DNA from: Longimicrobium sp.
GTDB lineage: Bacteria; Gemmatimonadota; Gemmatimonadetes; Longimicrobiales; Longimicrobiaceae
DNA length: 64,000 nucleotides
Direction of reading: 5' to 3'
Assembly (NCBI GenBank): GCA_036389795.1
Contig: DASVWD010000139.1
Coordinates: 36,883-100,882, forward strand
The notes beneath the pieces are model-generated. The model made no database searches and was not told where the DNA came from. It saw only the letters and a program-made list of their open reading frames with translations. Of the stretch, positions 24,801 to 33,492 are shown piece after piece. The position numbers and the translations under genes were made by a program. Numbering within the stretch: position 1 is the first letter of the stretch; each line of letters opens with the position of its first letter.

Positions 24801-24837
24801 GCAGTCCCGCGGCCGATCCGGGGCCGCGCCCGCGGGC

Positions 24838-26076
24838 TCACGGCCGCGGAGCGCGCGCCGCCAGCTCCCGCTCCGCGCCGCGCGCCCTCCCCGCCCGGTT
24901 GCGAGTCTTCTCTCCGTACATCGCGCGGTCGGCCCGCTCGATGGCGGCCGGGAGGTCCTCCGTCCCCGAGAACCGGGCGGCGCCGAGGCTCACCTCCAGC
25001 TCCGCCGCGCGGATCGCGTCGCGCACCCGCGGGGCCACCTCCTCCGGGAGCGCGGCGGGGAAGAGGAGGAGGAACTCGTCGCCCCCCCACCGATAGACCC
25101 GGTCCAGCGGGCGGACGCAGCGGCGCACCGTCTCCACCAGGCGCCGGAGCAGCTCGTCGCCGGCGGCGTGGCCGAGGGTGTCGTTCACCACCTTGAGGTT
25201 GTCCATGTCCAGCATGAGCGCCGTGCCGTACCGGGCGCCGAGCGCCTCCAGCGCCGCGCCCTCCTCGTAGGCGCGCCGGTTGAGCGCCCCGGTCACCGGG
25301 TCGTACAGGGAGACCTGCCTCAGGCGGTCGTGCGCCAGGGCGAGCTGGCTCCGCGCGTCCGCGCTCTCGCGCCCCACGTCCTCCAGGAGGAGCACGACCA
25401 TCCCGTACCCCAGCAGCATCTGCAGGAGGAGGTCGAAGAAGCTGTTGTACCTGAGGAGGAAGTAGAGGGGGCCGTCCGGAGGGCGCCACGCCGGGACCCC
25501 CTCGAACGCGAAAGCGAGGGCGTAGAGGACCCAGAGCGCCGCGATGGTCACGAAGACGATCCCCGTGGTGCGGCTCCCCAGGGTGCGGCGCGAGCCGGGG
25601 AGGCGGAGCAGGAGCCAGGCGCAGGCCAGGAACGGACCCACCACCAGCGGCGTCTGGAAGACCATCACCGCGTTCAGGAAGGGTCCCGAGAAGACGGCGC
25701 TGACCAGGGCGTACGCGAGCGCGGCCGGGACCGCCCGGCGGAGGAAGGCGCGCGGCCGGCTCCCACGCGCGTAGTTGAGCGTGCCGGCTAGCAGGAAGGA
25801 GACGAAGAGGAGCTTCCCCGCCTGGTAGACCAGGTTCGCCGCGCGGGGAGCCAGCGGCTCGGCGGCCATGATCCGGGGGAAGGCGTACTGCGCCCCCACG
25901 CCCGCCAGCGCGACGACGAGCGCCACCCACCCCCGCGCCCACTGCCGGAAATACGACTGCGGGCGCGGATGGCTACGCAGCAGCGCCGCGAAGAGGCACA
26001 CCAGGAGGAGAGCGCCGGCGGACTGGCTCAGGAGCCCGATCACGGCGACCAGGGCGCCGACTTCGTCGGGAGTCAT
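24838..26076 (-). CDS. Membrane-bound diguanylate cyclase (GGDEF domain)
   Basis: About 412 residues from MTPDEVGALVAVIGLLS (an ATG at 26130 is possible). The N-terminal 240 residues hold seven or so hydrophobic helices, a membrane sensor of no named family. A short coiled region (ADARSQLALAHDRLRQV) leads into the GGDEF domain (DPVTGALNRRAY, LMLDMDNLKVVNDTLGH, RWGGDEFLLLFP). The catalytic GGDEF is intact, and the RPLD five residues before it is a complete inhibitory site (RxxD). So it should make cyclic di-GMP with product inhibition. It stands alone. Confidence 0.9.
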   Translation of the reverse strand: MTPDEVGALVAVIGLLSQSAGALLLVCLFAALLRSHPRPQSYFRQWARGWVALVVALAGVGAQYAFPRIMAAEPLAPRAANLVYQAGKLLFVSFLLAGTLNYARGSRPRAFLRRAVPAALAYALVSAVFSGPFLNAVMVFQTPLVVGPFLACAWLLLRLPGSRRTLGSRTTGIVFVTIAALWVLYALAFAFEGVPAWRPPDGPLYFLLRYNSFFDLLLQMLLGYGMVVLLLEDVGRESADARSQLALAHDRLRQVSLYDPVTGALNRRAYEEGAALEALGARYGTALMLDMDNLKVVNDTLGHAAGDELLRRLVETVRRCVRPLDRVYRWGGDEFLLLFPAALPEEVAPRVRDAIRAAELEVSLGAARFSGTEDLPAAIERADRAMYGEKTRNRAGRARGAERELAARAPRP

Positions 26077-26384
26077 CGAGGATGGCGGGAGGATGCGCAG
26101 TGAGGCGGGATGGGACAGCCCCCGGAGCATAGCGTCCCGGGCGGCGGTCCGGCAAGACGCGGCCGCGCCGGGCGGGGTGCGTGGAGGCGCTCGCGGGCGG
26201 AGGCTGCGGCGCCGCGCGTCGGGCCCGGCGCGTTCCGCGCGCGAGCTCTCGGCTGGACGGCGGACGTTGCGATCGAAGCTAAAACCCCTCTCGACGGTCG
26301 ACGTCCTCGTCAGGCTGCTTCCACGAGGGCTCCCGGCAGCTGGTCACGTAGCGAGTGTACAGGCCGGGGAGCCGGGGAGCCGCT
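26077..26384. other. Intergenic stretch without a recognisable gene
   Basis: Between the diguanylate cyclase start and the GNAT stop I see no coding sequence with family features and no strong promoter or hairpin. Part of it may be the leader of the diguanylate cyclase gene. Confidence 0.5.
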
Positions 26385-26885
26385 TCACGTCTCGCTGTTC
26401 AGCTCGCGCGTCATCTCCACCATCGTCCGCCGGAACCCGGCGCGGGCGAACAGGCGCTGCGCGGACTCGTTCCGCTCCGCCGTCGCGAGGACGCACCGCG
26501 GGGCGCCCCGCTCGCGGAGCGCCGCCAGGGTGGCGTCGAGCAGCATGCGGCCGACGCCCTGCCCGCGCTGGGCGGGATCCACGACGATGTCGTGCAGCAC
26601 GCCCGCCGGCCCGCGCAGCGCCATGTAGTCGTTCCCCTCCACGCCGGCATAGGTGTAGCCGAGCACCTCGCCGCCCCGCGCGGCGACCAGGACGACGGCG
26701 TCCGGCTCCCCGAGCTGCCGCCCGAGGAACGCGGCGTACGCCTGCTCGGTCTGCGGCGCGGCCGCGATGAAGCGCTCGGGGTCGAAGTCGTGGTGCGTCC
26801 GGACCAGGAGCGCGCCGAGCCGGCCGAGGGCCGGGAGGTCCGTGGGCGCCGCGGGGCGGACGGTGGCGGGCGGGGTGTCGTGCAT
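26385..26885 (-). CDS. GNAT family N-acetyltransferase
   Basis: About 166 residues from MHDTPPATVRPAAPTDLPAL; an ATG at 26930 would lie inside the upstream gene. The acetyl-CoA motif is clear: VLHDIVVDPAQRGQGVGRMLLDA (R/Q-x-x-G-x-G/A as QRGQGVG), followed by the C-terminal NESAQRLFARAGFRRT segment that completes the GNAT fold. The substrate is not predictable. Its ATG is 5 bp after the stop of the RibD-like gene, so it is the third gene of the cupin-reductase-GNAT operon. Confidence 0.85.
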   Translation of the reverse strand: MHDTPPATVRPAAPTDLPALGRLGALLVRTHHDFDPERFIAAAPQTEQAYAAFLGRQLGEPDAVVLVAARGGEVLGYTYAGVEGNDYMALRGPAGVLHDIVVDPAQRGQGVGRMLLDATLAALRERGAPRCVLATAERNESAQRLFARAGFRRTMVEMTRELNSET

Positions 26886-26890
26886 GGCTG

Positions 26891-27610
26891 TCAGGACTCC
26901 TCCCCGGGCTCGACGCGGTAGCGCAGCCACAGCACGTCGTCCGCGCGCCGCTCCACCGCCTCGAGCGCGAGCCGGCGCGGCGCCACGTCGTCGCCGTCGA
27001 CGTCGAAGAGCGCGGGCGTCCCGATGCGCCCGTCCGCCACCGGGGCCACGAGCAGGCTCACCTCGTCGACCAGCCCCGCGCGCAGCATCCCTCCGTTGAT
27101 CCGCCCGCCGCCCTCGAGCATCAGCGTGCGCACGCCGAAGCGCTCGCCGATCTTCTCCAGCGCCGCGGCCAGGTCGACGTCGCGCGCCCCGGCCAGGAGG
27201 TACGACACGCCGCGCCCGCGCAGGAACGCGAGATACTCGTCGGAGACGCGCTCGGAGAGGATCGCGACGACGTGGTCGCCGTCGACGTCGCCCGACTCCC
27301 AGGCGAGCCGGCCGCCCGGGTCGACCGCGAAGGCGAAGGAGTCGTGCTCGCCCGGCGCGCGGAAGTCCTCGCGCGGCGCGCCGCCCGCGTGCTCGCGCGC
27401 GACCTCGGCCTCGGGGCGCACGCCCCCGGCGAACGGCTCCATCGTCACGCGGCCGCAGATCCAGCCGTCGGGCTCGTAGCCCGCGTGCACCAGCTCGTAC
27501 TGCCGCCGCCCCTCGGGAGACACCGGCCAGCGGTCGACGACGATGCGCCCGTCCACCGATGCCAGCATGTGGCAGATCACCCGCGGGCGCCGCGATCCCA
27601 CGCTCGTCAT
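26891..27610 (-). CDS. RibD C-terminal (dihydrofolate-reductase-like) family protein
   Basis: A 239-residue protein starting at ATG 27610 with GGAGGTG upstream. It opens [16 protein letters not shown], the nucleotide-binding start of RibD-C/DHFR-like reductases, and has [44 protein letters not shown] (the GGG loop) and a terminal sheet. This is a stand-alone RibD-C reductase, likely NADPH-dependent, not a riboflavin deaminase fusion. It overlaps the cupin gene by 4 bp (27607-27610) and precedes GNAT. Confidence 0.85.
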   Translation of the reverse strand: MTSVGSRRPRVICHMLASVDGRIVVDRWPVSPEGRRQYELVHAGYEPDGWICGRVTMEPFAGGVRPEAEVAREHAGGAPREDFRAPGEHDSFAFAVDPGGRLAWESGDVDGDHVVAILSERVSDEYLAFLRGRGVSYLLAGARDVDLAAALEKIGERFGVRTLMLEGGGRINGGMLRAGLVDEVSLLVAPVADGRIGTPALFDVDGDDVAPRRLALEAVERRADDVLWLRYRVEPGEES

Positions 27611-28041
27611 CGGCCCACCTCCGGACCGGACCCGGGCTCGCCCGGCCCGGCCTGGTACTGTTCGTCGCCGACGTGCTCCATCCACTCGACGGCCTTGCCG
27701 TCGAGCGCCTCCTGGATGGCGACGTGGGTCATCGCCGTGGTGGCGGTGGCGCCGTGCCAGTGCCTCTCCCCCGGCGCGAACCACACCACGTCGCCGGGAC
27801 GGATCACCTCGACCGGCCCGCCCTCGCGCTGCGCCCAGCCGCACCCGCTGGTGACGATCAGCGTCTGGCCCAGCGGATGGGTGTGCCACGCCGTGCGCGC
27901 GCCGGGCTCGAAGGTCACCGCGGCGCCAGCGACGCGAGCCGGCGCGGGGGCACTGAAGAGCGGGTCGATGCGGACCGTACCGGTGAACCAGTCGGCCGGT
28001 CCCCTGGCGGAGGGCTGCGAGCCCACGCGCTTGATTTCCAT
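27607..28041 (-). CDS. Cupin-domain protein
   Basis: A 144-residue protein, ATG at 28041 with GAGGAGACT upstream. A single cupin barrel is clear: motif 1 around [21 protein letters not shown] and motif 2 [17 protein letters not shown]. The metal-binding His residues (HTH, then H in ERHWHG) are present. The C-terminal tail [19 protein letters not shown] is shared with two broken copies nearby (28057-28190 and 29563-29745). Family members of this type include hydroxynitrile-lyase-like and carboxymuconolactone-decarboxylase-linked cupins; substrate unknown. Confidence 0.85.
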   Translation of the reverse strand: MEIKRVGSQPSARGPADWFTGTVRIDPLFSAPAPARVAGAAVTFEPGARTAWHTHPLGQTLIVTSGCGWAQREGGPVEVIRPGDVVWFAPGERHWHGATATTAMTHVAIQEALDGKAVEWMEHVGDEQYQAGPGEPGSGPEVGR

Positions 28042-28056
28042 GCTCAGTCTCCTCGT

Positions 28057-28320
28057 TCACGATGCGGTCGGCGCCTCGACCGGCGCCCGACGCACGATGG
28101 CGGCCCGGCCCGGCGGGCCCTGTGCGTCAGGCGCGTACGGCTCGGCCCCGACGTGCTCCAGCCGCTCGACGGCGAGGCCGTCGAGGTTGATGCCGGCGTC
28201 CAGCGCTGCGTCCATGATCTGGAAGCCCGCGGCCTCGTCCGCGGTCCAGCCGAAGTTCATGGTGGCGAGAGCGAGCCGGCTGACCTGCAGGCCGGTGCGG
28301 CCGAGATGCTTGTATTCCAT
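28057..28320 (-). pseudogene. Chimeric gene: aldo-keto reductase N-terminus joined to a cupin C-terminus
   Basis: Starts at ATG 28320 with AAGGAAAC upstream, so expression signals remain. Residues 1-45 are the classic aldo-keto reductase start (MEYKHLGRTGLQVSRLALAT, then FQIMDAALDAGIN), where an FDTA catalytic Asp should follow. Instead the frame continues as [17 protein letters not shown], which matches the cupin tail [17 protein letters not shown] of the neighbour. The 87-residue product lacks the NADPH site and catalytic Tyr, so it cannot be a reductase. A deletion between an AKR gene and a second cupin gene explains it. Confidence 0.8.
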
Positions 28321-28498
28321 CGTGTTTCCTTGACGATTGTACCGAGTCGTGATCGCCTTCGCCCGCACGCGTGCGTTCCTGCGGCTCGCGCGGCGTGATC
28401 CTCACCATCGCGGCCCGCGTGCGCTCGCCGACCATCGGCGGGAGGCCGTTCCGACGGCTCCGCATGGCCTCGGCGCCTCACGCGCGCCTCATCGGCCC

Positions 28499-29521
28499 TC
28501 AGACCGTGAGCAGTGTCTTGATGGCGCGGCGCTCGTCCATCGCGCGGTAGCCCTCCGCCACCTGGTCGAGCGGCAGGGTCAGGTCGAACACCTTGCCGGG
28601 ATCGATCTTCCCGGTCCAGATCAGGTCGATCAGCTCGGGGAGGTAGCGCCGCACCGGGGCAGGGCCGCCGTGCAGGTGGACCTCGGCGAAGAACAGCTCC
28701 AGCCCCGGGATCTCGACTCCGTGGGCGACCCCGACGAAGCCGACGTGCCCGCCGGGGCGGGTGGAGCGGATCGCCTGCATCATCGACTCCTGCGTGCCGA
28801 CCGCCTCGATCACCGAGTGCGCGCCGAGCCCGCCGGTCATGTCCTTGATGCGAGCGACCCCCTCGTCCCCGCGCTCGGTCACGATGTCGGTCGCGCCGAA
28901 CTCGAGGGCGAGCTTCTGCCGCGGCTCGTGACGGCTCATGACGATGATGCGCTCGGCGCCCATCTGCTTCGCGGAGAGCACGCCCAGGAGCCCGACCGCG
29001 CCGTCGCCGACGACCGCGACCGTCTTCCCGGGCCCCGCGGCGGCCGCGTCGGCGGCGAACCAGCCGGTGCCCAGGACGTCGGAGGCCGCCAGCAGGCTCG
29101 GGACGAGGTCGCTGGACGGGAGCTCCGGCGTGGCGACGAGGGTGCCGTCGGCGAGCGGGACGCGCAGGTACGGCGCCTGCGCGCCCAGCGCACCCATGGG
29201 CCGCGCGTCGACGCACCGGCTCTGGTAGCCCGCGTGACAGATCGGGCAGGTGTTGTCGGAGGCGAAGAACGAGCCGACGACGAACTGGCCCGGCCTGACG
29301 TTCCGGACCCCGCTGCCGACCTCCTCGACGATGCCGCAGTACTCGTGGCCCATCGGCGTCGGCTGGGCGATCGGCTCGGTGCCGCGGTAGGGCCACAGGT
29401 CGGACCCGCACACGCAGGTGGCCGAGATCCGGAGGATCGCGTCCGTGGGCTCGATGATCTCCGGGTCGTCGCGCTCCTCGAAGCGCACGTCGCCCGGTCC
29501 GTGGAGAACAGCTCCTCGCAT
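28499..29521 (-). CDS. Zinc-dependent alcohol dehydrogenase
   Basis: A 340-residue MDR-type dehydrogenase. The catalytic zinc site is intact (Cys in CVCGSDLWPYRG and GHEYCGIVEEVGSG). The structural-zinc loop reads DNTCPICHAGYQSRC, with three Cys and Asp in place of the first Cys, as in some subfamilies. The Rossmann segment is VAVVGDGAVGLLGVL. The C-terminus RAIKTLLTV completes the fold. The substrate is not evident. Upstream (29563-29745) is a cupin fragment and beyond it a divergent LysR gene, the usual layout of a LysR-controlled reductase/cupin cluster. Confidence 0.9.
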   Translation of the reverse strand: MRGAVLHGPGDVRFEERDDPEIIEPTDAILRISATCVCGSDLWPYRGTEPIAQPTPMGHEYCGIVEEVGSGVRNVRPGQFVVGSFFASDNTCPICHAGYQSRCVDARPMGALGAQAPYLRVPLADGTLVATPELPSSDLVPSLLAASDVLGTGWFAADAAAAGPGKTVAVVGDGAVGLLGVLSAKQMGAERIIVMSRHEPRQKLALEFGATDIVTERGDEGVARIKDMTGGLGAHSVIEAVGTQESMMQAIRSTRPGGHVGFVGVAHGVEIPGLELFFAEVHLHGGPAPVRRYLPELIDLIWTGKIDPGKVFDLTLPLDQVAEGYRAMDERRAIKTLLTV

Positions 29522-29562
29522 CGTCTATCTCCTTGTCGCCGGCGATGGACCGGCGTCGGCGT

Positions 29563-29745
29563 TCACCTGGTCGACCGGTACTGCTCGCCGGTGACGTGCT
29601 CCATCCACTCCACCGCCTTCCCGTCCAGCGCCTCCTGGACGGCGATGCGGGTCATCGCCGTGGCGGGCGACGCGCCGTGCCAGTGCTTCTCGCCCGGCTC
29701 GAGCCACACCGCGTCGCCGGGCCGCATCTCCGCCAGGATCCATGA
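29563..29745 (-). pseudogene. Truncated cupin gene (C-terminal half)
   Basis: Read from about 29745, the frame gives [20 protein letters not shown], then [20 protein letters not shown] and [18 protein letters not shown] with a TGA at 29563-29565. This is the second half of a cupin barrel, closely similar to the intact cupin at 27607-28041. The first cupin motif is missing. An internal ATG (29726) could express 54 residues, but a half barrel should not fold. Confidence 0.8.
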
Positions 29746-29897
29746 ACGGCTGCATCGGGAGGAGTGCTCATCTCGTCCTCCCGCGATGAACCTGGTCCGG
29801 AGCGTCCGATGCGCCTCTGTCGGGATAGGAAGATAGGCGAGAGATTAGGGCGGATAAACGCGGCAGCGGTTCACGCCCTGATGCCTGCAGGTTGACA

Positions 29898-30812
29898 ATG
29901 GCGGACGTCCTGGACGGCGTGGCGGAGTTCGTGGCGGTGGTGGAGGCGAAGGGCTTCCGCGCGGCGGGCCGGCGGCTGGGCGTGAGCGGGACGGCGCTGA
30001 GCAAGACGCTGCGCCGTCTCGAGCAGCGGCTCGGCGTCACGCTCCTGCAGCGGACCACGCGGAGCGTGCGGCTCACGGAGGCGGGGGAGCGCTTCTACGC
30101 GGCGGCCCGCCAGGCGATGGACGGACTGGAGGCGGCCGCGGGCGCGGTGGGAGAGCTGGCCGACCGGCCGCGGGGGATCGTGCGGCTCAACGTCTCGGCC
30201 GGAGCGGAGGGGTTCCTGCGGGGAGCGGCCCTGGAGGGGTTCCTGCGCGCGTACCCCGACGTCCAGCTCGACATCATCGTCGACGAGGACGTGGGCGACA
30301 TCGTGGCGGCCGGCTACGACGCCGCCGTGCGCCTGGGCGAGGTGATCGAGCAGGACATGGTCGCCGTCCCCGCGTCCGGCCCGCAGCGGCTCGTCGTGGT
30401 CGGCTCCCCGGCGTACTTCGCGGCACACCCGGCGCCGGGGCACCCCCGCGATCTCCGGGAGCACGCGTGCATCAACTGGCGGCCCGGCCCGGATGCCGCG
30501 CCGTACCGCTGGGAGTTCACCGAGCCCGGCGGCGAAGACTTCTCCGTCGCGGTCCCGGCCCGGGTCGTGGCCAACGACTTCTCCCTCATGATGCGGCTCG
30601 TGACCGCCGGTCTCGGGCTGACGATCGGGATGGGGGATGGGGTCCAGCCGTACGTCGACCGCGGCGAGGTCGTTCCCGTGCTCGAGGAGTACTGCCCGCC
30701 GTTCCCCGGCTACTACCTGTACTATCCCCAGAGGCGGCAGGCATCGCCGGCACTCCGCGCGCTCATCGACTACCTGCTCCGCATGCGGCAAGCCCGGCCG
30801 CTCGCGCCATGA
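29898..30812 (+). CDS. LysR-family transcriptional regulator
   Basis: A 304-residue protein from ATG 29898 (a TTG at 29892 is also in frame), with CAGG 8 nt upstream. The N-terminal winged helix is typical (FVAVVEAKGFRAAGRRLGVS, ALSKTLRRLEQRLGVTLLQR, TTRSVRLTEAG). The effector-binding domain includes GIVRLNVSAGAEGFLRG and the YYLYYPQRRQASPALRALIDY C-terminus of the CrgA/DmlR-like branch. It is divergent from the cupin fragment and the alcohol dehydrogenase, which it probably controls. Confidence 0.9.
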   Translation: MADVLDGVAEFVAVVEAKGFRAAGRRLGVSGTALSKTLRRLEQRLGVTLLQRTTRSVRLTEAGERFYAAARQAMDGLEAAAGAVGELADRPRGIVRLNVSAGAEGFLRGAALEGFLRAYPDVQLDIIVDEDVGDIVAAGYDAAVRLGEVIEQDMVAVPASGPQRLVVVGSPAYFAAHPAPGHPRDLREHACINWRPGPDAAPYRWEFTEPGGEDFSVAVPARVVANDFSLMMRLVTAGLGLTIGMGDGVQPYVDRGEVVPVLEEYCPPFPGYYLYYPQRRQASPALRALIDYLLRMRQARPLAP

Positions 30813-30972
30813 CGAGGGCAGGCACGGAACGAGGGACCCGGGGAACGCACGCATCCGGCGCGAGGCCGGTCCCGCGACTCTCTCCGGCTGCGCCCTGATG
30901 CCCCGGCGGAGCCTGCATCCGCACGTGAGCAGAGGAATCGAGCCTGCCCATGATCCACCGACGGCACGAAAA

Positions 30973-31011
30973 CGCGGAGGACGCGGAGAAGCCTTCTCCG
31001 CGTCCTCCGCG
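30973..31011. terminator. 39-bp near-perfect palindrome between convergent genes
   Basis: Two perfect 19-bp arms (CGCGGAGGACGCGGAGAAG and its complement) around one central C. It lies between the LysR gene and the convergent minus-strand gene ending at 31050. It could act as a bidirectional terminator. The motif CGCGGAGGACGCGGAG also looks like a dispersed palindromic repeat; genome-wide copies cannot be checked here. Confidence 0.6.
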
Positions 31012-31049
31012 CACTCCGCGCGAGGCCCGGCTCGTCTACCGGACCGCGA

Positions 31050-31343
31050 TCAGGGGCCGGGGACGACCCGGACGTGCGTCGCGTGGTACTGCGGCGGAAG
31101 CGAGCGCAGCTCCGCGCCCGTGTGCCGCGCCACGACCCGCGCGCCCGCCACCAGGTCGGCCGCGCCCCCGCGCGTCGCCGTGCCGTCCGCCCGCCCGACC
31201 TCGATCTCCGTTTCGGGCGACACGAGGAGGACGATCCGCCCGGGCTCCGCCCCCGGCGCGACGTCGACGGTAACGCCGATCGCGGCGGGGCCGGGGGCCA
31301 CCGCCGCGATCACGCCCGCCAGGGTCGGGCCCGCGTCATCCAT
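31050..31343 (-). CDS. Small beta-rich protein of unknown function (97 aa)
   Basis: A 97-residue product (MDDAGPTLAGVIAAVAPGPA, VLLVSPETEIEVGRADG, LVAGARVVARHTGAELRSLP). The alternating short strands and the phrase LVSPETEIEV suggest a small barrel like the DUF3221 type, but this is only by pattern. There is no SD and no signal. It begins 33 bp after the serine-protease gene ends, on the same strand, and may be co-transcribed with it. Confidence 0.55.
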   Translation of the reverse strand: MDDAGPTLAGVIAAVAPGPAAIGVTVDVAPGAEPGRIVLLVSPETEIEVGRADGTATRGGAADLVAGARVVARHTGAELRSLPPQYHATHVRVVPGP

Positions 31344-31376
31344 GGGCGCGGGCCGCTCGCCCGGGGAGAGCCCCGC

Positions 31377-32666
31377 TCAGCAGCCGTAGCCGGGGCGGCA
31401 CAGGTTGGTCAGCGCCCCCAGGTCCTGCTCGATCCCCGAGAGGCGGCTGGAGTAGGTGGTGTTCCAGTCGCCGTTCGGGCCGCCCCACAGGATCCCGTAG
31501 AGCTGCACGTCGTTCTCGGCGTCGCCGGTCCCGACGAGGGCGACGTACATCGGCGAGCCGCTGTCGCCGCCCTCCGACCACACCTTGGAGATGTCCTGGC
31601 AGCGCAGCTCGCCGATGGTCACGCACGAGTTGGTGACCAGGCCGCGGGTGGAGCCGCTGGTGCGCCCCGTCTTGTCCAGGAGGGTGCCCACCGGGACGGT
31701 GCCGGTGTAGCGGGCCACGATGTCGTACTCGCCGATGACGGTGATCCCGGCGTTGGCGCCCGTCGCGAGCGCGGTGCGCAGGATCCCGCCCTGGCCCACG
31801 CCGCGCGTGCCGTTGTTGCTGATGTAGGCGGCGTCGGAAAGGCGGCAGGAGGTGCCGGCCCCGGCACAGGCCCACATCCCGCGGTCGGCGATCTCTACGC
31901 CGATCTCGTTCCCCGACACCTTGGTGGGCTGGAAGATGGCGATCCCGTCGCTGGAGAACCGCCTCCGGGTGCAGTGCGCGTTGGTGACGTAGATGTTCGC
32001 CCCCGTCGAGACCTGGCGCGCGTTCCAGCCCAGGGTGCACACGTATACGCTGAACGCGATCTGGGTCCCGCCCACGATGGTCGCGAGGCGGTCACGGAGC
32101 GTGGCGCGCATCTCGGGCTTCGGCTGCGTCTGCACGAAGAGCGCGGCCGCCGGGATCCCCATCCGGGCAGCCTCCGAGCGCACCACGCCGGCGGCCGTGT
32201 TGTCCGCCACGCCCACGTGCACGCGGTTGTTCACCTCGTCCACGTCCACCAGGAACACGTCGCTGCGCGTCAGCAGCGTCTCCACCTGCCCGGCCCAGCC
32301 CTTCAGCTGCGCGAAGTCGTACGCCGCGCTCAGGAAGACCGGCTCCGTGGGCGCGTTGGCGCCGCGCCCGTGGTCACGGGTGAGCTCCTGCGCCAGGTAG
32401 CGCTGCGCGGCCCCGCGCTGCGAGGGGTCGACCAGGCGCACCACGGGGGTGCCGTCTTCCTGGAGGTAGAAGCCGGCGAAACCGGGGACTTCCGCCCGCG
32501 CCACGCGCGCGTGCTCGTCGTCCTGCGTCCGGATCTGCGCCTGCGGGGCGGCGGCCAGGCGGGGCGTCAGGCCTCCCGCATCGGGGTTGACCAGCTCGGT
32601 CGTGTCGCATGCGGCGGTGACCAGCACAGCGAGAACGGCGGCGGGAACGGATCTCGTGTACTTCAT
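31377..32666 (-). CDS. Secreted chymotrypsin-like serine protease (lipoprotein signal)
   Basis: A 429-residue protein from ATG 32666 with AGGAGG 4 nt upstream. The signal peptide MKYTRSVPAAVLAVLVTAAC ends in a lipobox-like TAAC (Cys20). Residues about 20-205 are a pro-region. The protease domain has the catalytic His in YVTNAHCTRR and the nucleophile Ser in EGGDSGSPMYV, plus several Cys for disulfides (VCTLGW, WACAGAGTSCR, NSCVTIGELRCQD). The layout resembles streptogrisin/alpha-lytic-type proteases that need their pro-region to fold. A near-consensus promoter lies upstream. Confidence 0.85.
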   Translation of the reverse strand: MKYTRSVPAAVLAVLVTAACDTTELVNPDAGGLTPRLAAAPQAQIRTQDDEHARVARAEVPGFAGFYLQEDGTPVVRLVDPSQRGAAQRYLAQELTRDHGRGANAPTEPVFLSAAYDFAQLKGWAGQVETLLTRSDVFLVDVDEVNNRVHVGVADNTAAGVVRSEAARMGIPAAALFVQTQPKPEMRATLRDRLATIVGGTQIAFSVYVCTLGWNARQVSTGANIYVTNAHCTRRRFSSDGIAIFQPTKVSGNEIGVEIADRGMWACAGAGTSCRLSDAAYISNNGTRGVGQGGILRTALATGANAGITVIGEYDIVARYTGTVPVGTLLDKTGRTSGSTRGLVTNSCVTIGELRCQDISKVWSEGGDSGSPMYVALVGTGDAENDVQLYGILWGGPNGDWNTTYSSRLSGIEQDLGALTNLCRPGYGC

Positions 32667-32715
32667 GGGCCTCCTGGAGGGGTGGATGTTGGGGAAACGT
32701 TTGGGGGGGTCGCAA

Positions 32716-32744
32716 ATTATATGCGTCATACGGTTGTGGCGCAA
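32716..32744 (-). promoter_or_regulatory. Strong sigma-70 promoter of the serine protease
   Basis: On the minus strand TTGCGC (32739-32744), 17-nt spacer, then a perfect TATAAT (32716-32721), 50 bp before the gene start. The surrounding DNA is AT-rich for this genome. Confidence 0.7.
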
Positions 32745-33002
32745 GGGGAGAAATCTTCCAATTTCTGCCACCACGGATTTTATCACCGGAGAAAACAAGC
32801 CTCTCTCATGGCCGATTACAGCTTGCATTCTCTTTTATAATCGGAAATACCTCGACGCGCATTCAACTTACACGCGAGATCGATCCGGGGTAAACGGCTG
32901 AATTTACTCCATGCCTCCGGTTCGAAGACACTTCATCCGGTGTCTTTTAAAGATCTTGCAGAGACGCAACTATGCCTCTCTCATCGAATTCCACACGGTG
33001 AC

Positions 33003-33180
33003 CAACGCCGGGCGCTCCCCCGCAGCGCCTGCCGCGCCGCCTCCGTGCCGGTGCGCCCCAGCGCCCACGCGCGTGCCCCCGCACCAGCGGCTCCTCGTCG
33101 TCCAGCGCTATGGCGAGCGCCGACACCGCGTCGGACGAGCCCCGGTTGCCGAGCGCGACGGCTGCGTTGCGCAGCCTGTG
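33003..33180 (-). pseudogene. queG (epoxyqueuosine reductase) C-terminal HEAT-repeat fragment
   Basis: On the minus strand the frame reads LRNAAVALGNRGSSDAVSAL, then AIALDDEEPLVRGHA, and after one frameshift WALGRTGTEAARQALR. This is the C-terminal HEAT-like region typical of QueG. The catalytic cobalamin and iron-sulfur domains are absent. It lies in an otherwise non-coding 826-bp gap (32667-33492) upstream of the TPR-CHAT gene; the rest of that gap shows no gene. Confidence 0.7.
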
Positions 33181-33492
33181 TGAACGAACCGGGGGCAACC
33201 CTTTACAGAAGTAATGCAGGTGTACGAGATCGGCAGAGTTCCGCCGGTCTTCCGGCTCGGGCAAACTCACTGCACGGCCGTACGTTACCGGGAAACGCCC
33301 CCCAATCGACGGCGCACGGGAGCTAACGTCCTCCCGCCGTCTGTTGACTCTGCGGGTGCAACGTGAGACAATTCCTGAGAAGCGAGCGGCGCGGTTCCCC
33401 ATCCCAGCCGCTCCGGTTCGTGCTGGATCTGCCGTTTCTTTCCTCTGCATCATTTCCCATTTCCTCACGTTCCCCACATCGGTGGTGCACAC

